This document shows positions 1 to 8,576 of a stretch of 64,000 nt of DNA, piece by piece. Each line of letters starts with the position of its first letter. Within the stretch, counting starts at the first letter, position 1. The translations under genes were made by a program, and so were the position numbers. The DNA comes from Pseudomonas sp. UBA4194. Lineage in GTDB: Bacteria > Pseudomonadota > Gammaproteobacteria > Pseudomonadales > Pseudomonadaceae. The notes beneath the pieces are model-generated. The model did not search any database, was not told where the DNA came from, and worked only from the letters and a program-made list of their open reading frames with translations. Location of the stretch: contig NZ_DFUE01000075.1 of NCBI RefSeq assembly GCF_002379585.1, forward strand, positions 64,884 to 128,883, written 5' to 3'.

Positions 1-1
1 T

Positions 2-610
2 GACGCTGCGCGCACCCGTACCTACGTTGCCAACAATGAACGCCAGGCTGCCCTGGGCCAGGCAACCGATATGGCCGGCTACCTGCAAGGCCTGCAGATG
101 GTGCTGCAGGCCGCGCTGATCGGCCCCGGTGAACTGCCCCGCGCCACGCAACTGATCAACAAGACCAACCAATTCAACCTGACCACCCGGCGTTACAGCG
201 AGGCTCAGGTGCAGCAGCTGGCCGCCACGCCCGGTGCGGTCGCCCTGAGCCTGCGGCTCAAGGACAAGTTCGGGGACAATGGGTTGATCAGCGTGGTGCT
301 GGCCACACCGGGGGCGGAGCCGGGGGAGCTGTTTATCGACACCTGGCTGATGAGCTGCCGCGTGCTGGGCCGTCAGGTCGAGCAGGCGACCCTGCAAGTG
401 CTTGCCCTGCACGCCGAGCAGTTGGGCTACAGCGCCTTGATCGGTGAGTACCGTCCCAGCGAGCGCAATGCCATGGTCGCCGAGCATTATTCGCAGTTGG
501 GTTTCGTCTACGAACCCAGCGTTCTGAATGCGCAATCCAGCACGTTATGGCGCTATGCGCTGCCAGCTACCGAACGACCCACCCACTACATCGAGATCAG
601 CCATGACTGA
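2..610 (+). CDS. FkbH-like HAD-IIIC family protein, C-terminal part (5' truncated by window edge)
   Basis: The reading frame is open from the first bases of the window, so the N-terminal HAD phosphatase-like part lies upstream and only about 202 residues are seen. The visible part carries the FkbH-type signature INKTNQFNLTTRRYS followed by a GNAT-like acyltransferase fold with the typical stretches FIDTWLMSCRVLGR and GEYRPSERNAMV. FkbH-like proteins load small acyl or glyceryl groups onto a carrier protein. The stop overlaps the following acyl carrier protein gene by 8 bases, which supports one transcript and direct partnership. Family call is confident; the acyl substrate is not readable. 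Confidence 0.85.
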   Translation, partial: DAARTRTYVANNERQAALGQATDMAGYLQGLQMVLQAALIGPGELPRATQLINKTNQFNLTTRRYSEAQVQQLAATPGAVALSLRLKDKFGDNGLISVVLATPGAEPGELFIDTWLMSCRVLGRQVEQATLQVLALHAEQLGYSALIGEYRPSERNAMVAEHYSQLGFVYEPSVLNAQSSTLWRYALPATERPTHYIEISHD

Positions 611-854
611 AACCACCCCTGTAATGAGCGAACTGACCGAGCTTTTTCGTGACCTGTTCGACGAAGAGGCCCTGGTGCTGACCGGCGAAACCACTGCCGA
701 TCAGATCGACGGCTGGGACAGCCAGATGCACGTGATGTTGATCGTGGCGGCGGAGCAGCGCTTCGGCGTCAAGTTTCGCACGGCAGAATTGGAGTCCTTG
801 CGTAACGTGGGCCAGTTCGTGCAATTGATCGAAAGCAAACGCTCAGGGAGCTGA
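603..854 (+). CDS. Acyl carrier protein
   Basis: An 83-residue acidic protein with the fold and length of a carrier protein. The likely phosphopantetheine attachment serine sits in GWDSQMHVMLIVAAEQRF near residue 39, where ACPs have D-S-L/M. The ATG at 603 was chosen because it overlaps the upstream FkbH-like stop by 8 bases and gives the normal family length; a longer upstream reading is only the out-of-frame shadow of the previous gene. It would hold the acyl group activated by the FkbH-like protein for transfer by an acyltransferase, presumably an MBOAT encoded upstream of the window (inference). Confidence 0.85.
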   Translation: MTETTPVMSELTELFRDLFDEEALVLTGETTADQIDGWDSQMHVMLIVAAEQRFGVKFRTAELESLRNVGQFVQLIESKRSGS

Positions 855-857
855 CCC

Positions 858-1862
858 ATGCAGCCGACCACCCAGCCAGAAGTTTGCGACGCCGTCTCGC
901 GCCCCATGCGTGCGAGCTATCTGCTATGCATTTTTGCTGGGCTGTTCGGCAGCCTTGCGGTGTTCGCAGGGCTATTGTTGGGTCTCGAAATCACCGGCCA
1001 TCTGCCGCCGCCCGCGTTTTCCAACAGCCTGTGTGCGGATGAAAAATTGACCTTCATGCGCGACAACCCGGTGCAGTCGCCCAACCTGCTGGTGGTCGGC
1101 TCATCGGTGGCCTGGCGCCATTTCGACGGCGAGACGGTGGCTAACCAACGGCCAGGAACGCGCCCGCTCAATGGCGCCTTCTGTGGATTGCATGCCAACC
1201 AGGCGGTGTATGTGGCGAACTGGCTGCTGGATCGCGAGGCGTCGGTGCGCGAGGTGGTGATGATCGTCGATCCGCAGGATTTTGCCGGTTGCGCGGCGGT
1301 GCCCGATGCGGTGTTCAACCGTGCGGACGCGGATGCTTACGTGTATGGCCAGGGTTCGGGGTGGCTGCCGTATATGCGTTATTTTTCGCCGGCGTCGTTG
1401 CTGCGCAATGCCCGTACGGTCAAGGCCCAGCGTGCCGACCTGATGGAATTCGATCCGTTGGTGTTTGACCGCTACGGCGACGGTCCGCTCAATACGGCCA
1501 ACTCTCGAGATCTGCTGTATGGCCAGCCGGATCCGCTGGACGAGGCCTGCTTCCGGGCCCTCGATTCGCTGGCTCGACGATTGAAGCAGGAGGGGCGCGC
1601 GTTGACCGTGGTCGCGACGCCCATGCACCCGCAATGGAAAGCCGAGCATGACAGCCAGGGGGCGATGATGAAGGCCTTCGACCAGAAACTGCGTACAACC
1701 CTGGCCCGCAGCGGTGGTGACTATTGGAACGGCGATGCCGATCACACGATGGCTGCGGCGGCGTTCATCGATGCCATCCACCTGCGCTGGAGCGCAGCGC
1801 GCACCTTCTCCGCCCAGATCGCCACCCGCCTCACACCCCCCATAGCCACCCTGACCCCGTAG
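858..1862 (+). CDS. Membrane-anchored SGNH/GDSL-like protein of an O-acylation cluster
   Basis: 334 residues, beginning three bases after the ACP gene. One transmembrane segment near residues 19-45 is followed by a periplasmic domain. VVGSSVAWRHFDG near residue 80 resembles SGNH block I (GDS-like), and DAIHLRWSAART near residue 295 resembles the block V Asp-x-x-His pair, as in AlgX/DltD-type partners of MBOAT acyltransferases. With FkbH and ACP this suggests modification of a surface glycan or other extracytoplasmic acceptor. The TAG stop lies inside the 28-bp arm of the downstream repeat island, so the final residues are encoded next to or in repeat DNA. Exact function is inferred. Confidence 0.6.
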   Translation: MQPTTQPEVCDAVSRPMRASYLLCIFAGLFGSLAVFAGLLLGLEITGHLPPPAFSNSLCADEKLTFMRDNPVQSPNLLVVGSSVAWRHFDGETVANQRPGTRPLNGAFCGLHANQAVYVANWLLDREASVREVVMIVDPQDFAGCAAVPDAVFNRADADAYVYGQGSGWLPYMRYFSPASLLRNARTVKAQRADLMEFDPLVFDRYGDGPLNTANSRDLLYGQPDPLDEACFRALDSLARRLKQEGRALTVVATPMHPQWKAEHDSQGAMMKAFDQKLRTTLARSGGDYWNGDADHTMAAAAFIDAIHLRWSAARTFSAQIATRLTPPIATLTP

Positions 1863-2390
1863 CAGCGGCGTAAGCCGCGTCCGTCCATCGCCCATGCGCC
1901 GCCCATGCCGGCCCCATCGCGGGCAGAGCCCGCTCCCACAGGGGGGGCTGGGTGTGGCACAGATAGTGGGCAGATTCCACAGGGGATTTGGATGGGGCAC
2001 AGATGGGTGGCAGATTCCACAGGAGATCTGTGTGGGGCACAGATGGGTGGCAGATTCCACAGGAGATCTGGGTGGGGCACAGATGGGTGGCAGATTCCAC
2101 AGGAGATCTGGGTGTGGCACAGATGGTGGGCAGATTCCACAGGGGATCTGGATGGGGCACAGATGGGTGGCAGATTCCACAAAAGATCTGTGTGGGGCAC
2201 AGATGGGTGGCAGATTCCACAGGAGATCTGGGTGTGGCACAGATGGTGGGCAGATTCCACAGGGGATTTGGATGAGGCCAAATGGTGGGCCAGACCCAAA
2301 ACCCCTGTGGGAGCGGGCTCTGCCCGCGATGGGGGCGGCACTGGCGACATGTATTGGGCAGGGGACGCGGCTTACGCCGCTGCTACGGGG
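1855..2390. repeat. Compound repeat island: two nested perfect inverted repeats (REP-like)
   Basis: The outer arms are a perfect 28-bp inverted repeat at 1855-1882 and 2363-2390 (core GCAGCGGCGTAAGCCGCG). The inner arms are a perfect 33-bp inverted repeat at 1912-1944 and 2302-2334 with the Pseudomonas REP-type core GGGAGCGGGCTCTGCCCGC. Between them is a 40-bp tandem array. The outer arms contain the stop codons of both convergent neighbours: TAG at 1860-1862 and, on the minus strand, TAA at 2372-2374. The arrangement resembles REPINs (paired inverted REPs) but is doubly nested. Strong hairpins here would also act as 3' ends for both mRNAs (inference). Confidence 0.9.
1951..2290. repeat. Tandem array of about 8.5 copies of a 40-bp repeat
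   Basis: The anchor CAGATTCCAC recurs at exactly 40-bp steps at 1971, 2011, 2051, 2091, 2131, 2171, 2211 and 2251. Unit variants differ mainly at the AGGAGATCTG / AGGGGATCTG segment and at GGTGTGGCAC / GATGGGGCAC, in a partly alternating order that suggests duplication of an 80-bp pair. The last unit is degenerate. No stop occurs in several frames, so long spurious reading frames cross it on both strands; none has a ribosome binding site or a recognisable product. There are no unique spacers, so this is not a CRISPR array. Confidence 0.9.
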
Positions 2391-3559
2391 TTTTTGACCA
2401 GGTGGGCCAGCCATAGGCACAGCGCAAATGCCACCAGCGCCAGGCCTGTCAATACATGCATCATCACCTCGGTGCCCAAGGTGGAAATCACATAGCCACA
2501 GGCGATTGGCGCGGCCGCCTGGGCGAGCAGGGCGGGGCCGGCCATGCGCCCGGACACCACGGCATAGTCAGCAGCGCTGACCACCATCAGCGGCAGGGTG
2601 CTCTTGACGATTGCGCGCAGGCCGTTGCCGGCGCCAAAACAGATCAATCCCCAGGCTACCCAGCCCGGTGCAAAGTCGACGATCAGCAAGCCCAGCGCGG
2701 TAAAGCCGCTGGACAGCAAGGCGGTGAACATCGGCGCCTGACGTTTGAGCAATAAATCGATCACCCGGCAAAGCACCTGTGCCGGGCCGATCATCGCGGC
2801 CAGGCCGATGGCGGAGGCCAGGCTGTGGCCACGCGCCTGCAATACGGTCAGCAGCACGATGTACAGGCACGTCATCAGGGCCGCCGCAATGGCAAACAGC
2901 GACGTCATCGCCCAGTAGATCGAAGGCGCCAGTGGCCGGCCAGCGACCTGAGCGTCCCGCGTGCTCAGGGTAATCGGGACCTGGGCATCGAGTGCGTAGC
3001 GATACAACGGATAGAGCGCTACCAGCGCGACGCTACCCAATGCCGCACATGTCATGCGCCACCCCAGCCAATGCTCCATCAGCGCCAGTGCCGGCCAGAT
3101 GACCGTGGTGCAGAAGCCCGAGATCAGCGTGATCCCCACGATGATAGGCCGCGCATGCAGCCCATAGGTCGCCCCCAACGACGTGAACAGCGCGTCATAC
3201 AAGCCGGTGGCCATGGCGGCACCAATGATCACCCAGGCCAGCAGAAACACTGGCAACGACGGCGCCAGCGCCATCATCCATAGCCCGGCGGCCAAGATCA
3301 GCCCGTGAGCGCCCAGTACCTTGCGGCCGCCGACTCTGGCGATCAGCCGGCCGCACAGCGGTGACAACAGCGCGGCGACCAGCAAGCCGATGGACGCACC
3401 CCCCAAGACCCATTGATGAGGCCACCCGGTATCAGCAGCAATAGGGTCGGCCAGCACCCCCATCAGGTAGAACGAGCCGCCCCACGAGAGGATTTGCAGG
3501 AGGCCAAGCAAAGCGATTTTTCCGGTGCCGGGACGGCGAGGCAGGAGAGCGGAGGTCAC
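2372..3559 (-). CDS. MFS transporter
   Basis: 395 residues with about twelve hydrophobic segments and the loop 2-3 motif G-R-L-I-A-R-V-G-G-R-K near residues 69-80, typical of the major facilitator superfamily. The N-terminal half (GGSFYLMGVLADPIAADTGW) resembles oxalate/formate- or YbfB-like MFS proteins. It is a single gene facing the SGNH gene, and its C-terminal codons and TAA stop lie in the repeat arm at 2363-2390, so the end VAAA is repeat-encoded. Substrate unknown. Confidence 0.8.
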   Translation of the reverse strand: MTSALLPRRPGTGKIALLGLLQILSWGGSFYLMGVLADPIAADTGWPHQWVLGGASIGLLVAALLSPLCGRLIARVGGRKVLGAHGLILAAGLWMMALAPSLPVFLLAWVIIGAAMATGLYDALFTSLGATYGLHARPIIVGITLISGFCTTVIWPALALMEHWLGWRMTCAALGSVALVALYPLYRYALDAQVPITLSTRDAQVAGRPLAPSIYWAMTSLFAIAAALMTCLYIVLLTVLQARGHSLASAIGLAAMIGPAQVLCRVIDLLLKRQAPMFTALLSSGFTALGLLIVDFAPGWVAWGLICFGAGNGLRAIVKSTLPLMVVSAADYAVVSGRMAGPALLAQAAAPIACGYVISTLGTEVMMHVLTGLALVAFALCLWLAHLVKNPVAAA

Positions 3560-3640
3560 GGAAGGTCCTTGGGACGGAGGGCGGTGGCTGTCGAGGCGGG
3601 TAATGCTAGCAGCGTTTGGCGTCGCTGGGTCACGCTTGAA

Positions 3641-3700
3641 TTGACTCTATGGATGCAAATAGACTATAAATGATTCTATAGATGCATATCAGGAGCCACC
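3641..3700 (+). promoter_or_regulatory. Promoter and operator-like direct repeats of the Xre-RES operon
   Basis: A sigma70-like promoter is visible: TTGACT at 3641-3646, an 18-bp spacer and TATAAA at 3665-3670. Two 18-bp direct repeats, GACTCTATGGATGCAAAT (3643-3660) and GATTCTATAGATGCATAT (3672-3689), match at 15 of 18 positions on a 29-bp period and straddle the promoter. The ribosome binding site AGGAG follows at 3691-3695. Such placement suits autorepression by the antitoxin (inference). Confidence 0.6.
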
Positions 3701-4105
3701 ATGCCAGCCAGCCTTCCCATCACCGAGTTCACCAAGGACCAATGCGTGGCCGGCCTGCGCGCGGCGTTGCGCATCATCGATAAATGGCAGGCGTCGAGTG
3801 AGCAGGCTTGCCGCATTCTGCGTATATCGCGCAGCACCTACACGCGCGCGCGGCAGGCAGACGACGCCTGGTCCATCGGCCTGGATCTGGACCAGATGCA
3901 CCGCATCAGTTTCGTCCTGAACATTCATGCGGCCCTGCGCACGGTGTTCGACAACCCCGATAACGTCTACGGCTTTCCATCCATGGAGAACCGCAACGCG
4001 TTTTTCAACGGTCGCAAACCGCTCGATATCATGGCCCAGGGCGACTTCATCTCGCTGTACGAGACATTTCGGCGCATCGATGCGCTGCGGGGTGCGCAAT
4101 GGTGA
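3701..4105 (+). CDS. Xre/MbcA/ParS-family antitoxin (DUF2384)
   Basis: 134 residues. The N-terminal half forms an HTH-like part (SEQACRILRISRSTYTRARQ) and the C-terminal half carries the toxin-binding features of the family (VFDNPDNVYGFPSMENRNAFFNGRKPLDIM). Proteins of this family neutralise RES-domain toxins by a direct complex and repress their own promoter. The ATG has AGGAG eight bases upstream and follows the repeat-bearing promoter. Its stop overlaps the toxin start by 7 bases (4099-4105), the standard antitoxin-first arrangement. Confidence 0.9.
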   Translation: MPASLPITEFTKDQCVAGLRAALRIIDKWQASSEQACRILRISRSTYTRARQADDAWSIGLDLDQMHRISFVLNIHAALRTVFDNPDNVYGFPSMENRNAFFNGRKPLDIMAQGDFISLYETFRRIDALRGAQW

Positions 4106-4791
4106 CGGCAGAGCAACTGCCGACGCTGAGTGACGCCCGGCAGCAAGGCTATCGACTGGTCAACTCGAAATTTCCGCCCATCGAATTGTTCGACGACGTG
4201 GCCGGTGCCGACGAATTCCAGGCCTTGTACCAGATCCAGGCGTTGACCAACCCGCGTCTGCAGAACGAAGTGGGGCGGCTGGAATTGGTGGCGCTGGACC
4301 AGATCCCCTTCGGCATCGCGGGCTGCTCTTACGCTACCGCGCCGTTCACCCACGTCAACCCGGAGGGCTCACGGTTCAGCGACGGCTCTTTCGGCGTGTT
4401 GTATGTGGCTGATCAGATCGATACCGCCATTGCTGAAGTGCGTTATCACCAGAACCACTATTGGTCCCAGGTCGTGAAACTCAACTATGACCGGTTCGTG
4501 TTCCGTGGACTGAACTGCCATTTCAGCGAAGCGGGGCTGGTCGACGCCACCCGCGTCTCGCCCAACGATGGCATTTATGCGTCCGAGGACTACAGCCAAT
4601 CCCGTCAGCTGGGCCAGCACCTGAAAAACCAGGGCAGCCCAGGCCTTCGCTATCACTCGGTGCGCTCGCCCGGCAATGTGTGCTGGGGACTGCTGACGCC
4701 CCGATTGGTCACTTCGGTCATTCAGGGCGCCCATTTCGAAATGATCTGGAACGGTCAGATCACCAGCGTCAACCGGGTCAGCAACGCCTGA
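4099..4791 (+). CDS. RES-domain toxin
   Basis: 230 residues, somewhat longer than the smallest RES toxins because of an N-terminal extension. The three name-giving residues are recognisable: Arg in GYRLVNSKFPP (near residue 19), Glu in AIAEVRYHQNHY (near 113) and Ser in YHSVRSPGNVCWGLL (near 190). Known family members degrade or transfer NAD+ (MbcT is an NAD+ phosphorylase; ParT is an ADP-ribosyltransferase), causing NAD depletion or growth arrest. With all key residues kept it is probably active. It is translationally coupled to the antitoxin. Confidence 0.88.
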   Translation: MVTAEQLPTLSDARQQGYRLVNSKFPPIELFDDVAGADEFQALYQIQALTNPRLQNEVGRLELVALDQIPFGIAGCSYATAPFTHVNPEGSRFSDGSFGVLYVADQIDTAIAEVRYHQNHYWSQVVKLNYDRFVFRGLNCHFSEAGLVDATRVSPNDGIYASEDYSQSRQLGQHLKNQGSPGLRYHSVRSPGNVCWGLLTPRLVTSVIQGAHFEMIWNGQITSVNRVSNA

Positions 4792-4872
4792 CTCAGGGTC
4801 ACGCATCCTCACACCGAAACTTTCCCCGTCGCGCTCGTGTCAGCCGTAGACACACGTTGCAGGGACACGATG

Positions 4873-5781
4873 ATGGCAAGGGCAATCTGGAAGGGCGCTA
4901 TAAGCTTCGGGCTGGTACATATCCCTGTGCAGCTGGTGTCGGCCACCTCGCAGCAGGGCGTGGACTTCGACTGGCTGGACAAGCGCAGCATGGACCCGGT
5001 GGGCTACAAGCGCATCAACAAGGTCACCGGCAAGGAAATCACCAAGGAAAACATCGTCAAGGGTGTGCAGTACGAGAAAGGCCGTTACGTGGTCATCAGC
5101 GAGGAAGAGATCCGTTCCGCTCATCCCCGGTCCACCCAGACCATCGACATCTTCGCCTTTATCGACAGTGCCAAGATTCCGCTGCAGCATATCGACACCC
5201 CGTATTACCTGGCGCCGGATCGCCGCGGCGAGAAGGTCTATGCGTTGTTGCGCCAGGCCTTGCTCGACAGCGGCAAGGTGGCTATCGCCAATGTGGTTAT
5301 CCGCACCAGCCAGCACCTGGCGGCAGTAATGCCGCTGGATGAGGCCATTGTCATGGTGCTGCTGCGCTGGCCGTCCGAGGTGCGCAGCCTGGACACCCTG
5401 GAACTGACCAAGGACGTTACCCAGGCCAAGCTCAACAAGAGTGAGCTGGACATGGCCAAACGCTTGATCGAAGACATGTCTGCCGACTGGGAGCCTGATG
5501 AGTATCGGGACACCTTCCAGGACCAGATCATGGCGCTGGTCGAGACCAAGGCGCGCGAGGGCAAGATCGAGGACGTCGAGACCGGTGCCGAGGAGGCGGA
5601 TCGCAAGACCGCGGATGTGATCGATTTGACCGAACTGCTCAAGCGCAGTCTGGGCGGCAAGGGCAAAGCCGCTGCACCGGCCAAGGGCAAGGCGACGAAG
5701 GCCAAGGCTGACAGCGCGGATGCCGAGGAGAAACCGAAACGGCGGGCTACGCCGCGCAAGAAGACTACCAAGGCTTCTTGA
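4873..5781 (+). CDS. ku: Non-homologous end joining protein Ku
   Basis: 302 residues starting MARAIWKGAISFGLVHIPV, the canonical start of bacterial Ku. The Ku core runs to about residue 250 and ends in a Lys/Arg/Ala-rich tail (KGKATKAKAD, RRATPRKKTTKAS) that in Ku proteins binds DNA. Ku homodimers thread DNA ends and recruit LigD. ATG codons at 4870 and 4873 are both possible; AGGGA at 4861-4865 is better spaced from 4873. An upstream in-frame start at 4837 lacks a ribosome site. No ligD is in the window. A REPIN directly follows the gene. Confidence 0.92.
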   Translation: MARAIWKGAISFGLVHIPVQLVSATSQQGVDFDWLDKRSMDPVGYKRINKVTGKEITKENIVKGVQYEKGRYVVISEEEIRSAHPRSTQTIDIFAFIDSAKIPLQHIDTPYYLAPDRRGEKVYALLRQALLDSGKVAIANVVIRTSQHLAAVMPLDEAIVMVLLRWPSEVRSLDTLELTKDVTQAKLNKSELDMAKRLIEDMSADWEPDEYRDTFQDQIMALVETKAREGKIEDVETGAEEADRKTADVIDLTELLKRSLGGKGKAAAPAKGKATKAKADSADAEEKPKRRATPRKKTTKAS

Positions 5782-5818
5782 TGGGAGCGGGTGGGGGTCT
5801 GGGGGATCTGGGTTGAAT

Positions 5819-5935
5819 GGTCCCCTCACCCCAGCCCTCTCCCTGGGGGAGAGGGAGCCGATCACTGCCAGCCGACCCACCGCGATCCGCCTTTAGCTCC
5901 CTCTCCCCCAGGGAGAGGGCTGGGGTGAGGGGACC
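5819..5935. repeat. REPIN-like inverted repeat, 39-bp perfect arms
   Basis: Arms at 5819-5857 and 5897-5935 are perfect reverse complements built on TCCCCTCACCCCAGCCCTCT, separated by 39 bp. Each arm is itself a short hairpin (CCCTCTCCC/GGGAGAGGG). A second member of the same family lies at 28692-28804. It sits between the convergent Ku and hybrid kinase genes and may serve both as a 3' end structure. Confidence 0.85.
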
Positions 5936-5991
5936 ATCCACCGCAAACATTCCAGACATTCCAGACAACCCAAACAACCAGACCCCAACCC

Positions 5992-8502
5992 TCAAGGCCC
6001 CATCAACTCCCGCACCCGCGCCGCCAGTGCATCCATCGAAAAAGGCTTGGTCAGAATCTGCATGTCAGGCCCCAGCACATCATTCCCCACCGCCGCATTC
6101 TCCGCATACCCGGTAATGAACAACGTCTTCAACCGTGGGCGTACTTCGCGCCCGGCGTCGGCCATCTGCCGGCCGTTCATGCCACCGGGCAGGCCGACGT
6201 CGGTGATGAGCAGGTCGATATGCACATCCGAGCGCAAAACCTTCAGTCCCGAGACGCTGTCGCTGGCCTCGATCAGGCTGTAGCCCAGATCACCCAGCAC
6301 GTCCATCAGCAACATCCGCACCGTGGGTTCGTCGTCCACGATCAGAATGGTTTCCCCACCAACGGCAGGCACGACCGTTACCGGGTCATCTTCGCGGGTA
6401 TCCTGCGGCGAATCGCCAAAGTAACGCGGCAGGTAAATGCTGATGCGCGTGCCCTGACCCACTTGGGAATGGATTCGCACCTGCCCGCCCGATTGCTTGG
6501 CGAAACCATAGATCATCGACAGCCCCAGGCCCGTGCCTTGGCCAATGGGTTTGGTGGTGAAGAACGGATCGAATGCCTTGGCCACGACTTCTGGGGCCAT
6601 GCCGGTGCCGGTGTCCGTCACGCTCAACGAGAGGTACTGGCCCTCCGGCAGGTCGAATGCCTTGGCCGCCTCCCGGTTCAGCCAATGGTTGGCGGTGGCG
6701 ACAGTGATGCAGCCGCCGTGGGGCATCGCGTCACGCGCATTGATGCACAGGTTGAGCAAGGCGTTCTCAAGCTGGCTGGCGTCCACCAGCGTCGGCCATA
6801 GCCCTATGGCCGGTTGCGTCTGCACGCTGACGCTGGGGCCCACGGTGCGTTGAATCAGTTCGTCCAGGCCTTCCATCAGTACGTTGACATCGGTAGGGCG
6901 GGGATCGAGGGTTTGCCGCCGCGAGAAAGCCAGCAGTCGGTGGGTCAACGAGGCGGCTCGTCGGGCGGCGCCCTGGGCGGTGGCGATGTACTTGCTCACG
7001 TCCTGCCAGCGGCCATGGGCGATACGGCTGTCCATCAGCTCCAAGGCGCCGGAGATACCCGCCAGCAAGTTGTTGAAGTCGTGGGCGATACCGCCGGTGA
7101 GCTGTCCCACCGCCTCCATTTTCTGCGACTGACGCAGCTTTTCCTCGGCCTGCATCAACTCGACCGTGCGTTCGGCCACCCGCAATTCGAGGGTGTCGTT
7201 CAGTGCACGCAAGGCCGCGGTGGCGCGATCCCGCTCGGCTTCGACCGAGCGTCGCTCCTCGACGTCGATCACCACGCCGGGCAGGCTGATCGGTGTGCCG
7301 TCGGCTGCAAGATCCACCCGTCCGTTCGCCTCGATCCAGTAGTACTTGCCATCGGCGCGCCGCACCCGGTATTGATGCGCGTAGGCTCCGCCCCTGCCGA
7401 TGGCGGTATTGATCGCCTGGGTCAGCCCGTCCTTGTCCTCGGGATGCACCGTTTCGATGACCTGTTCGAGGGTCAGGCCTTCGTGCCCCAACGCCGGGTC
7501 CAGGCCGAACGCGCGGGCGAAGGCTTCGTCGACGGTAAAACTGTCGGTCTGCAACTCCCAGTGCCAGGTGCCGATGATTGCCCCGGCGGCCAGGGCGAGT
7601 TGCACCCGTTCGATGTTCTGACGGGCGAGGGCTTCGCTGGCACGCAGGCGCTCCTGGGCAGTACGCCGCTCGGTCACATCGCTGAAGATGATCGCGATCT
7701 GGCGATCCGCCCGGTCGCCGACACTGACAGCGCGCACGTCGAACCAGCGCTTGAAGGCTTCGGCATAGTTTTCGAAGGTGGCCGGTTCGCCGGTCTTGGC
7801 CACGTGGCCATAGGTGTCGAACCAGAACTGTTCCAGGTTCGGCGCAAACTCGGTGACCCATTTGCCCCGCAGGTTGACCCCGGCCTGGTGCTCGAACGCG
7901 GGGTTGGCCTCCACGAAGCGGTAATCGATGGGCTTGTCGTCGGCGTCGAATTTCACCTGCACGATGGCAAACGCCGATTCCACGGTTTCCAGGATCGTGC
8001 GGAAACGCTCCTCGCTCTGACGCAGCGCAGTTTCGGCGCTGCGCATGCGACTGGTGTCGAGCATCGCGCCAATCATGCGGATGGCCTGGCCGTTGGCATT
8101 GCGGATCACATGGCCACGGTCCAGTACCTCGGCGTAGGTGCCGTCGACCCGACGAAAGCGGTACTCGTCGGTCCAGGCCGACGCCGTGCCATCGATCACC
8201 GCGTGAATCGAGGCGTCGATGCGCGCGCGGTCGTCAGGATGAATCTGGGCAATCCACCAGTCGCCGGTGGTCTCGATGCTGCTCAGCGAGTGGCCGTAAG
8301 CCTCTTCCAAGGCTTCGTTCCACAGCACATGGTTGGCTTGCAGGTCCCAATCCCAGATGGCGTCGTTGGTCGCCTTGGCGGCGAGGCGATAGCGTTCATG
8401 AGTCTCATCGACCTGGGGTTGCGGGTCGATGCCGGCTTTCTCCAGGGCATTGCGCAGGCGGGCGATCTCGGCCAAGAGCACTTCACGAGTCTGGTAGTCC
8501 AA
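5992..8502 (-). CDS. Hybrid sensor histidine kinase/response regulator with three PAS domains
   Basis: 836 residues, no clear transmembrane segment, so probably cytosolic. Order: three PAS/PAC units (about 36-160, 165-290, 295-420, each with a PAC-like segment such as YRFRRVDGTYAEV), a dimerisation domain with phospho-acceptor His in GGIAHDFNNLLAGISG (near 475), an HATPase with N box NLCINARDAMPHGG and G boxes DTGTGMAPE and GQGTGLGLSMIYG, and a C-terminal receiver with ILIVDDEPTVRML and acceptor Asp in LLITDVGLPGGMNG (near 760). The receiver would accept the phosphate intramolecularly or feed a phosphorelay. No output regulator is adjacent. Confidence 0.92.
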   Translation of the reverse strand: MDYQTREVLLAEIARLRNALEKAGIDPQPQVDETHERYRLAAKATNDAIWDWDLQANHVLWNEALEEAYGHSLSSIETTGDWWIAQIHPDDRARIDASIHAVIDGTASAWTDEYRFRRVDGTYAEVLDRGHVIRNANGQAIRMIGAMLDTSRMRSAETALRQSEERFRTILETVESAFAIVQVKFDADDKPIDYRFVEANPAFEHQAGVNLRGKWVTEFAPNLEQFWFDTYGHVAKTGEPATFENYAEAFKRWFDVRAVSVGDRADRQIAIIFSDVTERRTAQERLRASEALARQNIERVQLALAAGAIIGTWHWELQTDSFTVDEAFARAFGLDPALGHEGLTLEQVIETVHPEDKDGLTQAINTAIGRGGAYAHQYRVRRADGKYYWIEANGRVDLAADGTPISLPGVVIDVEERRSVEAERDRATAALRALNDTLELRVAERTVELMQAEEKLRQSQKMEAVGQLTGGIAHDFNNLLAGISGALELMDSRIAHGRWQDVSKYIATAQGAARRAASLTHRLLAFSRRQTLDPRPTDVNVLMEGLDELIQRTVGPSVSVQTQPAIGLWPTLVDASQLENALLNLCINARDAMPHGGCITVATANHWLNREAAKAFDLPEGQYLSLSVTDTGTGMAPEVVAKAFDPFFTTKPIGQGTGLGLSMIYGFAKQSGGQVRIHSQVGQGTRISIYLPRYFGDSPQDTREDDPVTVVPAVGGETILIVDDEPTVRMLLMDVLGDLGYSLIEASDSVSGLKVLRSDVHIDLLITDVGLPGGMNGRQMADAGREVRPRLKTLFITGYAENAAVGNDVLGPDMQILTKPFSMDALAARVRELMGP

Positions 8503-8576
8503 AGCTTTTACTCACCCACGCCTGTAGTTGGTCCAGGGCCCGATTCTCGAGGCACCTTTCATGGACCGCAATCAGA

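Noticed and set aside
1951..2290. CRISPR array
   Set aside because: Constant 40-bp unit throughout with no unique spacers and no cas genes nearby.
1101..2420. Long minus-strand frame crossing the SGNH gene and repeat array
   Set aside because: The length comes from the 40-bp repeat having no stops in several frames; no ribosome site, repetitive Pro/Cys/His content, and antisense to a real gene.
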